A stretch of 64,000 nucleotides of DNA from assembly GCA_934129745.1 (NCBI GenBank), contig CAKOWZ010000003.1, positions 35,084-99,083 of the forward strand, in the 5' to 3' direction. The notes under the pieces were generated by a model. That model did not search any database, was not told the origin of the DNA, and saw only the letters and a list, made by a program, of their open reading frames with translations. Positions 47,625-56,221 of the stretch are shown here, in pieces. The first letter of the stretch is position 1, and each line of letters starts with the position of its first letter. Made by a program: the position numbers and the translations under genes. The stretch comes from an uncultured Clostridia bacterium (GTDB taxonomy: Bacteria; Bacillota; Clostridia; TANB77; CAG-508).

Positions 47625-48329
47625 TTATGAGCACATAATTTTTATATTTTTATATCCTATAAACAATCCATTTTCTAAAACACCATTTATTTTATTTATC
47701 CTTTTTTCTAAATCATCTGTAATCTTATCAAATTTAGCGTCTATTATATATCTTCCGTTTTCCGTAATTAATGGTTCTCTATTAGAATATTTATTTTTTC
47801 GTATATTACATTCTACTGCTCCTAGATTTATAAGCTCATTATTTACATTCTCAACTTTATCTACATTACACTCTACTGGGACAGGACATTTTTCACCAAG
47901 TTTTTGAACAAATTTTGATTTGTCCACCAATATATAGACAATTGGAGTTTTAATAATGTTCATTTTCTCTTGATATAAAGCTCCTCCTAATCCCTTAATC
48001 ATCCAATTATTCTCATCAACCTCATCAGCACCATCAAAACCCCAATCAATCTTACATTCTCCCAATTTAACAGTTTTTATATCCAAATAATTGCACAATA
48101 ACTCAATTTGTCTAGAAGTAGGTACAGCCACAATTTTTAACCCTTCATTTTTGCATCTTTTTCCAATCTCTTTAACAGCCAAAAAAGAAGTTGTACCAGA
48201 ACCAAAACTAATCACATCCCCATCTTTTACTTTGGATGCAATCTCTCTAGCTAAAACTTCTTTTTCTTCTTTATTTTTTATGTTATTATTCCACTCTAAA
48301 TTTTCAATTAATTTTTCATTTGCATTCAT
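47625..48329 (-). CDS. rpiA: Ribose-5-phosphate isomerase A
   Basis: 234 residues from the ATG at 48329 (GGAGG 11 nt upstream; an in-frame TTG further up overlaps that site). Motifs: ISFGSGTTSFLAV, VPTSRQIELL, GFDGADEVDE, IKGLGGALYQEK and a Lys-containing VDKSKFV segment. It interconverts ribose-5-phosphate and ribulose-5-phosphate. It is metabolic, yet embedded among polysaccharide genes; perhaps it supplies pentose phosphate for a nucleotide sugar, or its place is accidental. Confidence 0.93.
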   Translation of the reverse strand: MNANEKLIENLEWNNNIKNKEEKEVLAREIASKVKDGDVISFGSGTTSFLAVKEIGKRCKNEGLKIVAVPTSRQIELLCNYLDIKTVKLGECKIDWGFDGADEVDENNWMIKGLGGALYQEKMNIIKTPIVYILVDKSKFVQKLGEKCPVPVECNVDKVENVNNELINLGAVECNIRKNKYSNREPLITENGRYIIDAKFDKITDDLEKRINKINGVLENGLFIGYKNIKIMCS

Positions 48330-48492
48330 AAGAATAATATCCTCCAATATTTTTTCTTATTATGTCATATTTTAGTGACTTTGTAAACCTTTTCTTTTAC
48401 ATAATAACTGATTAATTGGATTTTTGTTTAACTTTTTATGAAAAATATTTGTAGAACAGATTTTGTAATATTTATATATTTTTTTCTAAACA

Positions 48493-48984
48493 TTACAATG
48501 TCAAAATTGCTTTTTCCAGCTTTTCTACAAATTTCCTATTATTACTAATATATTTTTTAGGAACAAAATCATTTACCTTTTCTAATGTATCTTCTAAGTC
48601 ATTAACATCACATATACCAATGATAAACCCACTTTCTCTAAAATTTTCAATAATTTGCAACTGATGATCATTTACATGTTCCTTATATTTTTTTAACCTA
48701 GGAACTGCAATAATTTTTTTTCCATGATTCAATCCTTCAATTATACTTGCAACTCCACCATGAGTAATAATAAAACTAGCATTATTCATCAAGTCTTCCA
48801 TTTCCATTGGATTTGTAAATTTGATTAATTTCATTTTGCTTGAATTTAAATCAGTTATAAATTTAGTATTTCCAATTTGAGCAATAACACTTTCATTAAT
48901 TTTTCCTATCTTAATTAGTCTTTCTACTTCACTAAATAATCTTTTAAATTGTTTATCTTGAGTTCCTACTGTAACTAAAATCAT
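48493..48984 (-). CDS. Glycosyltransferase catalytic half, PssE/Alg13-like
   Basis: 163 residues. MILVTVGTQDKQFKRLF start, then IGNTKFITDL and the donor-binding loop ASFIITHGGVASIIEGLNHGKK (shown in part), VPR...H..DHQLQI. This is the Alg13-like C-terminal half of a GT28/GT1 transferase that works with a membrane partner (Alg14/PssD). The partner is encoded just upstream. Confidence 0.9.
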   Translation of the reverse strand: MILVTVGTQDKQFKRLFSEVERLIKIGKINESVIAQIGNTKFITDLNSSKMKLIKFTNPMEMEDLMNNASFIITHGGVASIIEGLNHGKKIIAVPRLKKYKEHVNDHQLQIIENFRESGFIIGICDVNDLEDTLEKVNDFVPKKYISNNRKFVEKLEKAILTL

Positions 48985-49005
48985 ATATTCTCACCTTCTT
49001 TTGCT

Positions 49006-49476
49006 TTAATAAATCCATCCCCAATATTCAGCTTTTGGATAAATTTCAAGCATTTCCCTCCATTGTACGACAAATACATCAGCAATTGGATATACAAGTC
49101 TTCCAGCAACAGTTTTAGAATTTCTATTAGCAAATGTTTCAATGTAAATTACTTTTTTTCCAAATAATTTAGCAATATAGCACATTGGAACAGCAGTATG
49201 AGTTCCTGTTGTTATAATCACATCTGGTTTTTGTTTAATAAAAATAAATAAACTTTTCATAATATTAAATATGAAAATAAAAAAATATGTAAAAGGGTTT
49301 TTCTTTGTTCCATAGGCTAAATATGAAACTTTTCCTTCGTATTTTTCAGCTAAATATTCATTACTTTTTGTTTTTTCAGTTACTATATAATACTGAAATT
49401 TTTCGAACATCTCTTTTAGCTGCATTAACTCACTTAAATGTCCTCCTGTACTTGAAATAAATAATATTTTTTTCAT
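49006..49476 (-). CDS. Glycosyltransferase membrane-anchor half, PssD/Alg14-like
   Basis: 156 residues. LFISSTGGHLSELMQL start, YLAYGTKKNPFTYFFI with a membrane-associated helix, ITTGTHTAVPMCYIAKLF, IYIETFANRNSKTVAGRLVY (shown in part), FVVQW...YP. It is typical of PssD/Alg14 proteins, which recruit the PssE subunit to the membrane to add a sugar to the lipid-linked carrier. Its stop lies 21 nt before the PssE start. Confidence 0.9.
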   Translation of the reverse strand: MKKILFISSTGGHLSELMQLKEMFEKFQYYIVTEKTKSNEYLAEKYEGKVSYLAYGTKKNPFTYFFIFIFNIMKSLFIFIKQKPDVIITTGTHTAVPMCYIAKLFGKKVIYIETFANRNSKTVAGRLVYPIADVFVVQWREMLEIYPKAEYWGWIY

Positions 49477-49654
49477 CTATTTTTCATGACTATATTATAA
49501 TTTTAAAATTATAAAAATCATATTCTCCTTATGTACGTTATTTAAGTTTTTATGTGGATATACCTATAAACCATTTTTATATTTTTCTCATTACATAAAA
49601 ATTGTATTTTTAATATATAACAAATATAATATAATTTATTATATTTTACATTTT

Positions 49655-51457
49655 TTAATTTATCATTTCATCCATATCTTTTATACCTTTATCAATATTC
49701 TTCTTTAAGCAAATAGAAATCAATATTGGCGCACATAATATCAATCCATAACAATATCTAAATATACACACTGGTGACAGTAATAAAGTTGCATAATACC
49801 CTAAAATTACACTTAATGGATATAATATTTTGTATTCCCTTTTGTATATTGATAAGAAAATTGTAAATAATAACAATAAAAAATATGTTCCACAAGGAAA
49901 TAGAATAGAAATAATTGGAATTCTTTTCCAACCATCTTTCGTTACTATAAGTTCAAAAACTTTGTTGTATAGTGGAAATAATGATTTCCTATTGTACTCA
50001 ATATATCTTTCATTATACAATTTACTTTCTAACATTTTACTTTCTATATATGGATGATATATTCTAGTATCCGGATAATTTTTATTTGGATACCAAAATC
50101 CTAAACTATTTAATAAAAATGCTTCTGTATAATTTTCTGGATCCTTTATTGCAGTTGAAACATACATCTCAAGAATTGGTTTTAAATTTTCTTTTGTATA
50201 TTCTTCATTTAATGTTGATTTAACAGTATCAGATATTGATGATCTTATTTCATAATATTGAAATAATTCTTCTTCAGGCACTGAAAACATTTTTAACAAT
50301 AATGATTTATCTGCTTCACTAAAAACATCTTTATTATAAGTATATGTGCGTGCTATCTGTTGACATGGAATACTTGACATTTCTCTAATAGAATCAACAT
50401 CTACAACATTTAATGCTGAAAATACAGGCCCTTTATATATTAAAAACATACTTATAGCTATAATATACATAATTATGGTTTTCAATCTATATTTTTTTGC
50501 AAAAATAACTGCAAATAACATTGCAAATAAAATTGCATACAATCCATTATTTCTAAACATACATAATAAAGCAGTTAATACTATATATCTAATTGGATTT
50601 TTTATTTTATTAAAATACTCTTCTGGTTTTATTATTAAATTATAACTTTCCATAACAATTAATACTAATATACCACTAAAAATCGTATCTTGTGCTGTTG
50701 ACAACATCATTATAATATGCAATGGAAATATTGCGAAAAATATAAGAGTTCCCAGTAAAAAATATCTATTTTTGCTTAATTTATATATAAACATACATAT
50801 CTTTGATGTTACATATGTTATTATACACATTTGAAAAAAAGTATATAATGCTAGTCCTATATCATAACTATTAAATATATTTTTTCCTATCTCTATAAAT
50901 CCGTATAATATATATGAATATATTACAGAAAAATGAGTTGTTATTGTAACATCATCATATTGTATCTGCATTATCTGATAACCTGCATCATATCCAAATT
51001 GACCAGGATATAGTGCTAAAAATCCAAATATTCCAAATACGAGTAAAATTCCATATACACACAAAAAAAGTTTTCTCTCTGATTTAATTTTAACTTCTTT
51101 TATTGAAATTTCTTTTTGTGTAATATATTTTATAAGTTTATAAAATATTGGAAATAACGAAAATACGAATAATAATATTTTTATTGTAGTTTTTATTCCC
51201 CATTGTATATCACTTGTTAATTCAAGTTGTGCACCAATTATTAAAATAATTGCATATATTATTGATATCACTCCACTAAATATTATAGTTTTTTTGTCTT
51301 TTTCCATTTTAGAATACAAATTATAATATAATATTAATACTGGGATACATATTATGTTGTTAATTACTGTAGCATTAAAGCTCGTTGTTATATAATACAT
51401 TATTCCTAATGTTGCCATAATTGCTAAAAATATATTCGAGATTTTTCTAATACACAT
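49655..51457 (-). CDS. Large multi-span membrane protein, DUF6020-like
   Basis: 600 residues starting at the ATG at 51457 (AAAGGAG upstream). A longer open frame back to 51601 overlaps the preceding gene and lacks a ribosome site. About 12-14 helices, with an extracytoplasmic stretch near 215-235 (YPGQFGYDAGYQIMQIQYDD), a helix-rich core, and a second large outside loop (about 370-500) with SSIPCQQIARTYTYNKDVF (shown in part). The GQFGYDAGYQ motif and layout recall DUF6020 proteins found in Bacillota surface-polysaccharide loci, which resemble GT-C enzymes. A lipid-linked donor transferase is plausible, not proven. Confidence 0.65.
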   Translation of the reverse strand: MCIRKISNIFLAIMATLGIMYYITTSFNATVINNIICIPVLILYYNLYSKMEKDKKTIIFSGVISIIYAIILIIGAQLELTSDIQWGIKTTIKILLFVFSLFPIFYKLIKYITQKEISIKEVKIKSERKLFLCVYGILLVFGIFGFLALYPGQFGYDAGYQIMQIQYDDVTITTHFSVIYSYILYGFIEIGKNIFNSYDIGLALYTFFQMCIITYVTSKICMFIYKLSKNRYFLLGTLIFFAIFPLHIIMMLSTAQDTIFSGILVLIVMESYNLIIKPEEYFNKIKNPIRYIVLTALLCMFRNNGLYAILFAMLFAVIFAKKYRLKTIIMYIIAISMFLIYKGPVFSALNVVDVDSIREMSSIPCQQIARTYTYNKDVFSEADKSLLLKMFSVPEEELFQYYEIRSSISDTVKSTLNEEYTKENLKPILEMYVSTAIKDPENYTEAFLLNSLGFWYPNKNYPDTRIYHPYIESKMLESKLYNERYIEYNRKSLFPLYNKVFELIVTKDGWKRIPIISILFPCGTYFLLLLFTIFLSIYKREYKILYPLSVILGYYATLLLSPVCIFRYCYGLILCAPILISICLKKNIDKGIKDMDEMIN

Positions 51458-51480
51458 ATTTTTTCTCCTTTTGTATACCT

Positions 51481-52413
51481 TTATTTTCTTTTCATAATTT
51501 GTATTTGATTTAACTGTATTTCGAATAACTGTCTGTGTTTTTTTACTATTACTTGTAATATAATTCCTGTTATAGTTAATAAAATAGCAATAAGTAAACA
51601 TATTCCTGAAACGATCAGTGTTGGAAATCTTGGAACCAACCCTGTATTAAAATATTCAGACACTACTGGTATTCCAAATAAAAGCGAAACTATGAAAAAT
51701 AATATTGCCAACATATTAAAAAACAATCCTGGTCTATACTCTTTACATAGTGTTGCAATAGTTTTCAATACCCTTATCCCATCACTGTATGTGTTTAACT
51801 TTGACACACTTCCCTCTGGTCTGTCTCTATATTGTATTGGTATCTCTTTTAAATTCATATTTTTATCAACTGCATGAATCGTCATTTCTGTTTCAATCTC
51901 GAAACCTTTAGACAAAACAGGAAAAGTTTTTACAAACTGATAGCTAAAGGCTCTATATCCAGTCATTATATCTTTTACATTATTTTTAAATAATGTATTT
52001 ATTAGCCATCTTACTATTCTATTTCCAAAATTATGAAAAGGTCTCTTATTTTCTTGAAAATATGTTGAAGATAGTCTATCTCCAATAACCATATCCACAT
52101 TATCATTTAAAACATAATCACACATTTCTCTTGCATTTTCAGCAGGATATGTATCATCACCATCAATCATTAAATAACAATCAGCATCAATATCTCTAAA
52201 CATAGTTCTAATTACATTTCCTTTACCTTGTTTAGTTTCATATCTTACTATTGCTCCTGCATTTCTTGCAATTTCATCTGTCCCATCTTTTGAATTATTA
52301 TCATAAACATATATATCTGCTTCTGGTAATACTTTTTTATAATCTTTGACCACTTTTTCTATTGTTTTACTTTCATTATAACAAGGTATTAACACTGCTA
52401 TTTTTCTACACAT
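51481..52413 (-). CDS. GT2 polyprenyl-phosphate glycosyltransferase (DPM1/GtrB-like)
   Basis: 310 residues, AAGGAGAAAG before the ATG. GT-A part (about 1-225): AVLIPCYNESKTIEKVV, IYVYDNNSKDGT, LMIDGDDTYP as DxD, TGYRAFS and the EIETEMTIHA helix typical of GtrB/DPM1 enzymes. Two C-terminal helices (about 230-255 and 270-295) anchor it. It would charge undecaprenyl phosphate with a sugar for use by a GT-C enzyme, and the DUF6020-like gene 24 nt downstream is the natural partner. First gene of the polysaccharide locus. Confidence 0.9.
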   Translation of the reverse strand: MCRKIAVLIPCYNESKTIEKVVKDYKKVLPEADIYVYDNNSKDGTDEIARNAGAIVRYETKQGKGNVIRTMFRDIDADCYLMIDGDDTYPAENAREMCDYVLNDNVDMVIGDRLSSTYFQENKRPFHNFGNRIVRWLINTLFKNNVKDIMTGYRAFSYQFVKTFPVLSKGFEIETEMTIHAVDKNMNLKEIPIQYRDRPEGSVSKLNTYSDGIRVLKTIATLCKEYRPGLFFNMLAILFFIVSLLFGIPVVSEYFNTGLVPRFPTLIVSGICLLIAILLTITGIILQVIVKKHRQLFEIQLNQIQIMKRK

Positions 52414-52723
52414 AATACTTTCTCCTTTTTATATTTCTCTTAACAAATAAAACATCTTGTATTTATTTTATCATAAAACCCGAATTTTATTTATTATATT
52501 TTCTTTATTGTCTAATTAAAATTATCTAATTAAATATTATTTAATAAATTCAGCAACTTTATTAAAAGCCCTATTGTACTTGATTAATAGTTGTCTGTTT
52601 TTATTTTATTACTATATCTCTTATGTCTTGTATCTTACTCCATTCACATATTAGCATAAAAAAAAATATAATTCAACAATTTCTTTACATTTATTGAAAT
52701 TATTTGTTACTCTTCAAAAATTA
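52414..52723. other. Divergent intergenic region, AT-rich, no gene seen
   Basis: About 310 bp between the divergent gene starts at 52413 (-) and the promoter at 52724 (+). It holds TATTTATT-like AT runs and no convincing ORF, hairpin or repeat. Confidence 0.5.
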
Positions 52724-52752
52724 TTGACTTTTTCCAAAACTCGCTATATAAT
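52724..52752 (+). promoter_or_regulatory. Strong promoter of the orphan gene at 52829
   Basis: TTGACT (52724-52729), 17-bp spacer, perfect TATAAT (52747-52752). A short TGTAG...CTACA hairpin (52784-52804) lies in the leader just before the GAAAGGAG ribosome site. Confidence 0.7.
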
Positions 52753-52828
52753 ATCAAATATGTAAACCGACTCACATAATTCCTGTAGATGTCATTCACC
52801 TACAACCGCTTATGAAAGGAGATTATAC

Positions 52829-53479
52829 ATGTGGCAAACATACGATTACATTGAAAACACCCTATGGCAAAGGTTTCTAAGCACTATGGATGCACATAAT
52901 ATCCCATATGTTTTGGATAAAAAATGTAATCCAGATTTCCTGGTAACATTTTTTGTTACCAATGATGATATTCCTCTTCCCAAAAAGCAAGCTACAAAAT
53001 ACAGAATCACTCATCCTAAAATCAAAATCACATTTTCTTTAGCTGGTAGCTTTGATTATGAAGAGCTATTAAAAAGTCTGTATTCTAAAGAAACCTACTC
53101 ATCTAACAAATCAGCAGATGACAATATTATCCTGCGTGATTTCTCATTACTACATAGCATACTTAGACCTGATTGTGCAGTAGAAATTCTTTCTAAAATA
53201 CAAATATGGGCAAAAGACTTACTATATAATCTGCTGCCTATGTATAAGGATTCTTACTGCCTAACTCTTGCAAGATTACCTTTTGAAATGTATTTAGAAT
53301 CAGATACAAAAATGTGGATAACAAAACTTCCAAGTTTCATGGATTTGGCATTTGTAACTGATACAAAAATACCTCAAAGAGTAGATTTACTAGACTTTTT
53401 GCAAACTCAAGAGAACATTGCTGCACAAATCTCAAGCCAATTCAATAAAAACCGTTTTAGCCAAAATTCTTCAGAATAA
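52829..53479 (+). CDS. Orphan protein of unknown function
   Basis: 216 residues on the plus strand with its own strong promoter, GAAAGGAG site and terminator. No signal peptide or membrane helix. Features: Trp-rich start (MWQTYDYIENTLWQRFLST), FVTNDDIPLPKKQ, ITHPKIKITFSLAGSFD, a Cys-containing CAVEIL segment and MWITKLPSFMDLAFV. I do not recognise the family. Base composition is clearly less AT-rich than its neighbours and uses codons such as CTG, CTA, ATC and GCA more, so lateral transfer is likely. Confidence 0.7.
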   Translation: MWQTYDYIENTLWQRFLSTMDAHNIPYVLDKKCNPDFLVTFFVTNDDIPLPKKQATKYRITHPKIKITFSLAGSFDYEELLKSLYSKETYSSNKSADDNIILRDFSLLHSILRPDCAVEILSKIQIWAKDLLYNLLPMYKDSYCLTLARLPFEMYLESDTKMWITKLPSFMDLAFVTDTKIPQRVDLLDFLQTQENIAAQISSQFNKNRFSQNSSE

Positions 53480-53539
53480 GCTTAACAAAGTTACACAGTT
53501 AATTCACACCAGTCAAGTCATCTCAGTCAAACCAGTATA

Positions 53540-53580
53540 AAGAAAAAGCTCAGAGCATATTTGTTCTGAGCTTTTTCTTT
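53540..53580 (+). terminator. Terminator of the orphan gene at 52829
   Basis: AAAGAAAAAGCTCAGA, loop, TCTGAGCTTTTTCTTT: a 16-bp perfect stem with a T-rich 3' arm. It also faces the Fic gene end and may serve both directions. Confidence 0.85.
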
Positions 53581-53616
53581 AATTTCACAAAATATTCCAA
53601 ATCCCTACAACCTAAT

Positions 53617-55039
53617 CTACCCTTTTACTAATAAAAAAGGTATATTATCAACACCTAAAAATTCATTTTCGATTTCAATACATTCCAAGGTTTTACCTGA
53701 TAAAGCAGCTAAATACTTGTTTTCGCTTTTCTTTACTATTTTATTAGCTTTTTCAATATACTCTAAATAATCACTTCTTTTTTCTTTTCTAAAAATACCA
53801 ATTAATTCTTTAGATTGAAGTAATATATTTACAATAGCCCTTGCAGTTCTACCATTTCCTGATTCAAATGGATGTATTTTTATAAACCTATAATGAATCC
53901 TCAAAACTTCATTTATATATGTCTGATTATCAATTTCATCTTTTTTATTTAATAAAACTTTAATCATTTTACATAAATTATCTAAACCATTTTTAATATT
54001 TTCAGGTTTAACAAATTCATCTGGATCACCATATTTATTAGCTGAAATTTCAGTTGTTCTATATTTTACTTGATTTGTATCTTTGTTTTTATTTGTAATA
54101 TTATACAATCTATTTATTTTTTCAATATTACTTAAAATTTCATATTCATCCATTTCCTCAAAATCCATGCTAAGACTTTCAAGAACAGCAATTAGAGTGT
54201 AAAAAGTATCTTTAATTGAAATTAATTCACCATAAGGAAAATTACGTAATTCAATCATTTGCATAGTTTGATAACACATACTCTCAACCATACTTTTAAA
54301 ACCTACTGAAATTCTGCCAAGTTTTTGTAATTCAGTTGCACCTAGTTGTCTATCAACTAATTCTTTTTTGAAATATTTGTTATTCATAATATTAACATAA
54401 ATATATTTTGCAATATTTTCAATTAATTCATCACCGTGGTTGTTTTAATTCAATTCTTAAAATTTTAACTAATTCTTTAACAAATTCTTCTTCTGTTTTT
54501 GATTTTTTGAAAGTACTTATTATGTTTTTATGTATATATGACATAATAGGGCTTTTTTCCATTAGTTCATTATTCTCATATATAATGTTTGTTACATATG
54601 GTTTAATTATTTGATTAAAAAATTTTTCCCTGACTTCTTCATTATCTCTAAAAATACTAACATGAAATTCATCAGGGAAAATTTTTTCCATTCCAATGTC
54701 ATAAAACCCTTTTTCTTTATCATATTTTTTGAAAAAATCAATCTTTTTAAAAGGTCCAATTACACCTTCTTTTGTAAGAGCAATTGCCACAATTTCAGGT
54801 GGAATCACATTTATGTCTGATAGCAAAATTTGTATTAACATCTTAATAATACGTATATCTGTACTACTTCCAAAACGCATGTAATTTCCATTTTTATCAA
54901 CAATACTACATCTGCATTCACTTAATATAATATCAATTATTTTTTTTAGTTCCATATCTGGTTCTATAATATCATCATAATTAATACCTTCATTTCTTCT
55001 TATTAAATTTAGAATTTCATTTGCAGTATATCTTACCAT
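53617..55039 (-). CDS. Fic-domain protein, +1 frameshift at a CGG codon
   Basis: 473 residues if one base is skipped. The first frame (ATG at 55039) runs 201 codons of an N-terminal domain of unknown type (MVRYTANEILNLIRRN ... FVKELVKILRIELKQP), then CGG (54436-54434) followed at once by TGA TGA. Skipping the C gives CCA-GGT-GAT-GAA (PGDELIENIAKYIYVN), and the frame stays open into the second part, whose internal ATG at 54387 has no good ribosome site. The second part holds the Fic core IHYRFIKIHPFESGNGRTAR (HPFx2GNGR), so it should transfer AMP or a similar group from a nucleotide to a target hydroxyl. Unbroken read-through across the junction argues for one gene. Confidence 0.8.
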
Positions 55040-55197
55040 TTTTTATACCCCTTTTTCTTTTGTCATTTGATTGATTTTCTTGTTCATAATTTTTTTTAAA
55101 GTTTATAATAAATATTATAGTTTCATATAATTATCAAAGATTTTATTTAATTTATAAATATTGTAATTATTATACTAATTATATACATTTATAAATC

Positions 55198-55716
55198 CTA
55201 TAAATCTAAAACATACCAATTTCCACCTATTTCATAAACATCAAAACTATCTTCTTCTGTATCTTCAGTATCATCACCTTTTGTTGTAATTTCAACATCT
55301 ACTACATATCCTTTTGTAATTTCAACATCTTCATCATAACTATCTTTAACATCTTCTGCCATATCTTTTAAATCATCTTCAGAAATTTCTTCTTTTCCTG
55401 TAACTTTATAAGTCATTTTTGCATTAGCACCATATTCATCTTCAGCTCTATCTAATGCTGTTTGTAAATAATCATCATCAAAATATTGTTTTACTTGTTC
55501 ACTAATAAATCCTGGGAATGCTTTTAAGAATTTTTCAGAATTTGCTTCTGATAAACCTTCTACTAAATATTTAATTGGTTGTTCATATCCCTCTACATTA
55601 TCAGCTTTTTTGTCTTTTTTAGACTCATTATTTCCACATCCTGTAAGCATATACATACTCATAACTAACATTGCAATAATTGCAACAATTTTTAAAACTT
55701 TTGTGTTTTTTAACAT
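55198..55716 (-). CDS. Secreted lipoprotein of unknown function
   Basis: 172 residues. Signal peptide with lipobox LTGC (Cys near residue 27), a Lys-rich linker, then a domain of about 130 residues with YLVEGLSEANSEKFLKAFP, DEYGANAKMTYKVTGKEEI and YDEDVEITKGYVV, ending GGNWYVLDL. The same pattern occurs in the zinc-ribbon membrane protein at 58014-58715, so they are paralogues that differ in their membrane anchor. The fold may be NTF2-like. Function unknown. Confidence 0.8.
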   Translation of the reverse strand: MLKNTKVLKIVAIIAMLVMSMYMLTGCGNNESKKDKKADNVEGYEQPIKYLVEGLSEANSEKFLKAFPGFISEQVKQYFDDDYLQTALDRAEDEYGANAKMTYKVTGKEEISEDDLKDMAEDVKDSYDEDVEITKGYVVDVEITTKGDDTEDTEEDSFDVYEIGGNWYVLDL

Positions 55717-55844
55717 AATTTTTCCTCCTTGTTTTTTATTTAATAAATTTATTTTACATTATAAAAAATATCATATTATCAAAAATTTTGCAATACAATT
55801 TTAATATTTGAAAATGAATTTTGTGTGAATTTTATATTATAATT

Positions 55845-56156
55845 TTAATGTTTACTACTCAATTTAATAATTTCATCCATATCATCATCTTTAGCAGCTT
55901 TATTTCTACGGATTTTCCCACATTTTTTACATTTAAATATAATTACATATCCTTTTTTTCCATCAATTTCTAATCCCACAGGCTCAAGTACTCCATGACA
56001 AGTTTCCTGTCTATCCCCAGGATTTATATCAACATGTTTTGAATGTAAACAATATGGGCAATGATTTCTACATGAATACCCTAATTTTTCTACTTTTTTA
56101 CCACAATTTTCACATATAAAACTTTCATCTATTTCTGTAAATAAACTATTATTCAT
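55845..56156 (-). CDS. RNHCP-domain zinc protein
   Basis: 103 residues from the ATG at 56156 (AAGGAGG 6 nt upstream; an earlier in-frame ATG lacks a site). CENCGK, then CRNHCPYCLHSKHVD and PGDRQETCHG, then CKKCGKIRRNK: the RNHCP signature with three or four Cys pairs for zinc. Such small proteins are probably RNA- or ribosome-associated, though the role is unproven. Confidence 0.88.
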   Translation of the reverse strand: MNNSLFTEIDESFICENCGKKVEKLGYSCRNHCPYCLHSKHVDINPGDRQETCHGVLEPVGLEIDGKKGYVIIFKCKKCGKIRRNKAAKDDDMDEIIKLSSKH

Positions 56157-56221
56157 TTTTTCCTCCTTTAATTTTTGAAACATCTAGTAAATGTACATTT
56201 TAGTTTCACCAATTCTCCATT

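Noticed and set aside
49655..51601. Longer 648-residue reading of the DUF6020-like gene
   Set aside because: The extra N-terminus overlaps the previous gene by 120 nt and has no ribosome site; the ATG at 51457 has AAAGGAG.
36094..54436. CGG reassigned to another amino acid (for example Trp, as known in some Bacillota) as the explanation of the odd sites
   Set aside because: A sense reassignment would not restore the frame. In two cases TGA follows CGG directly, so only a +1 shift fits.
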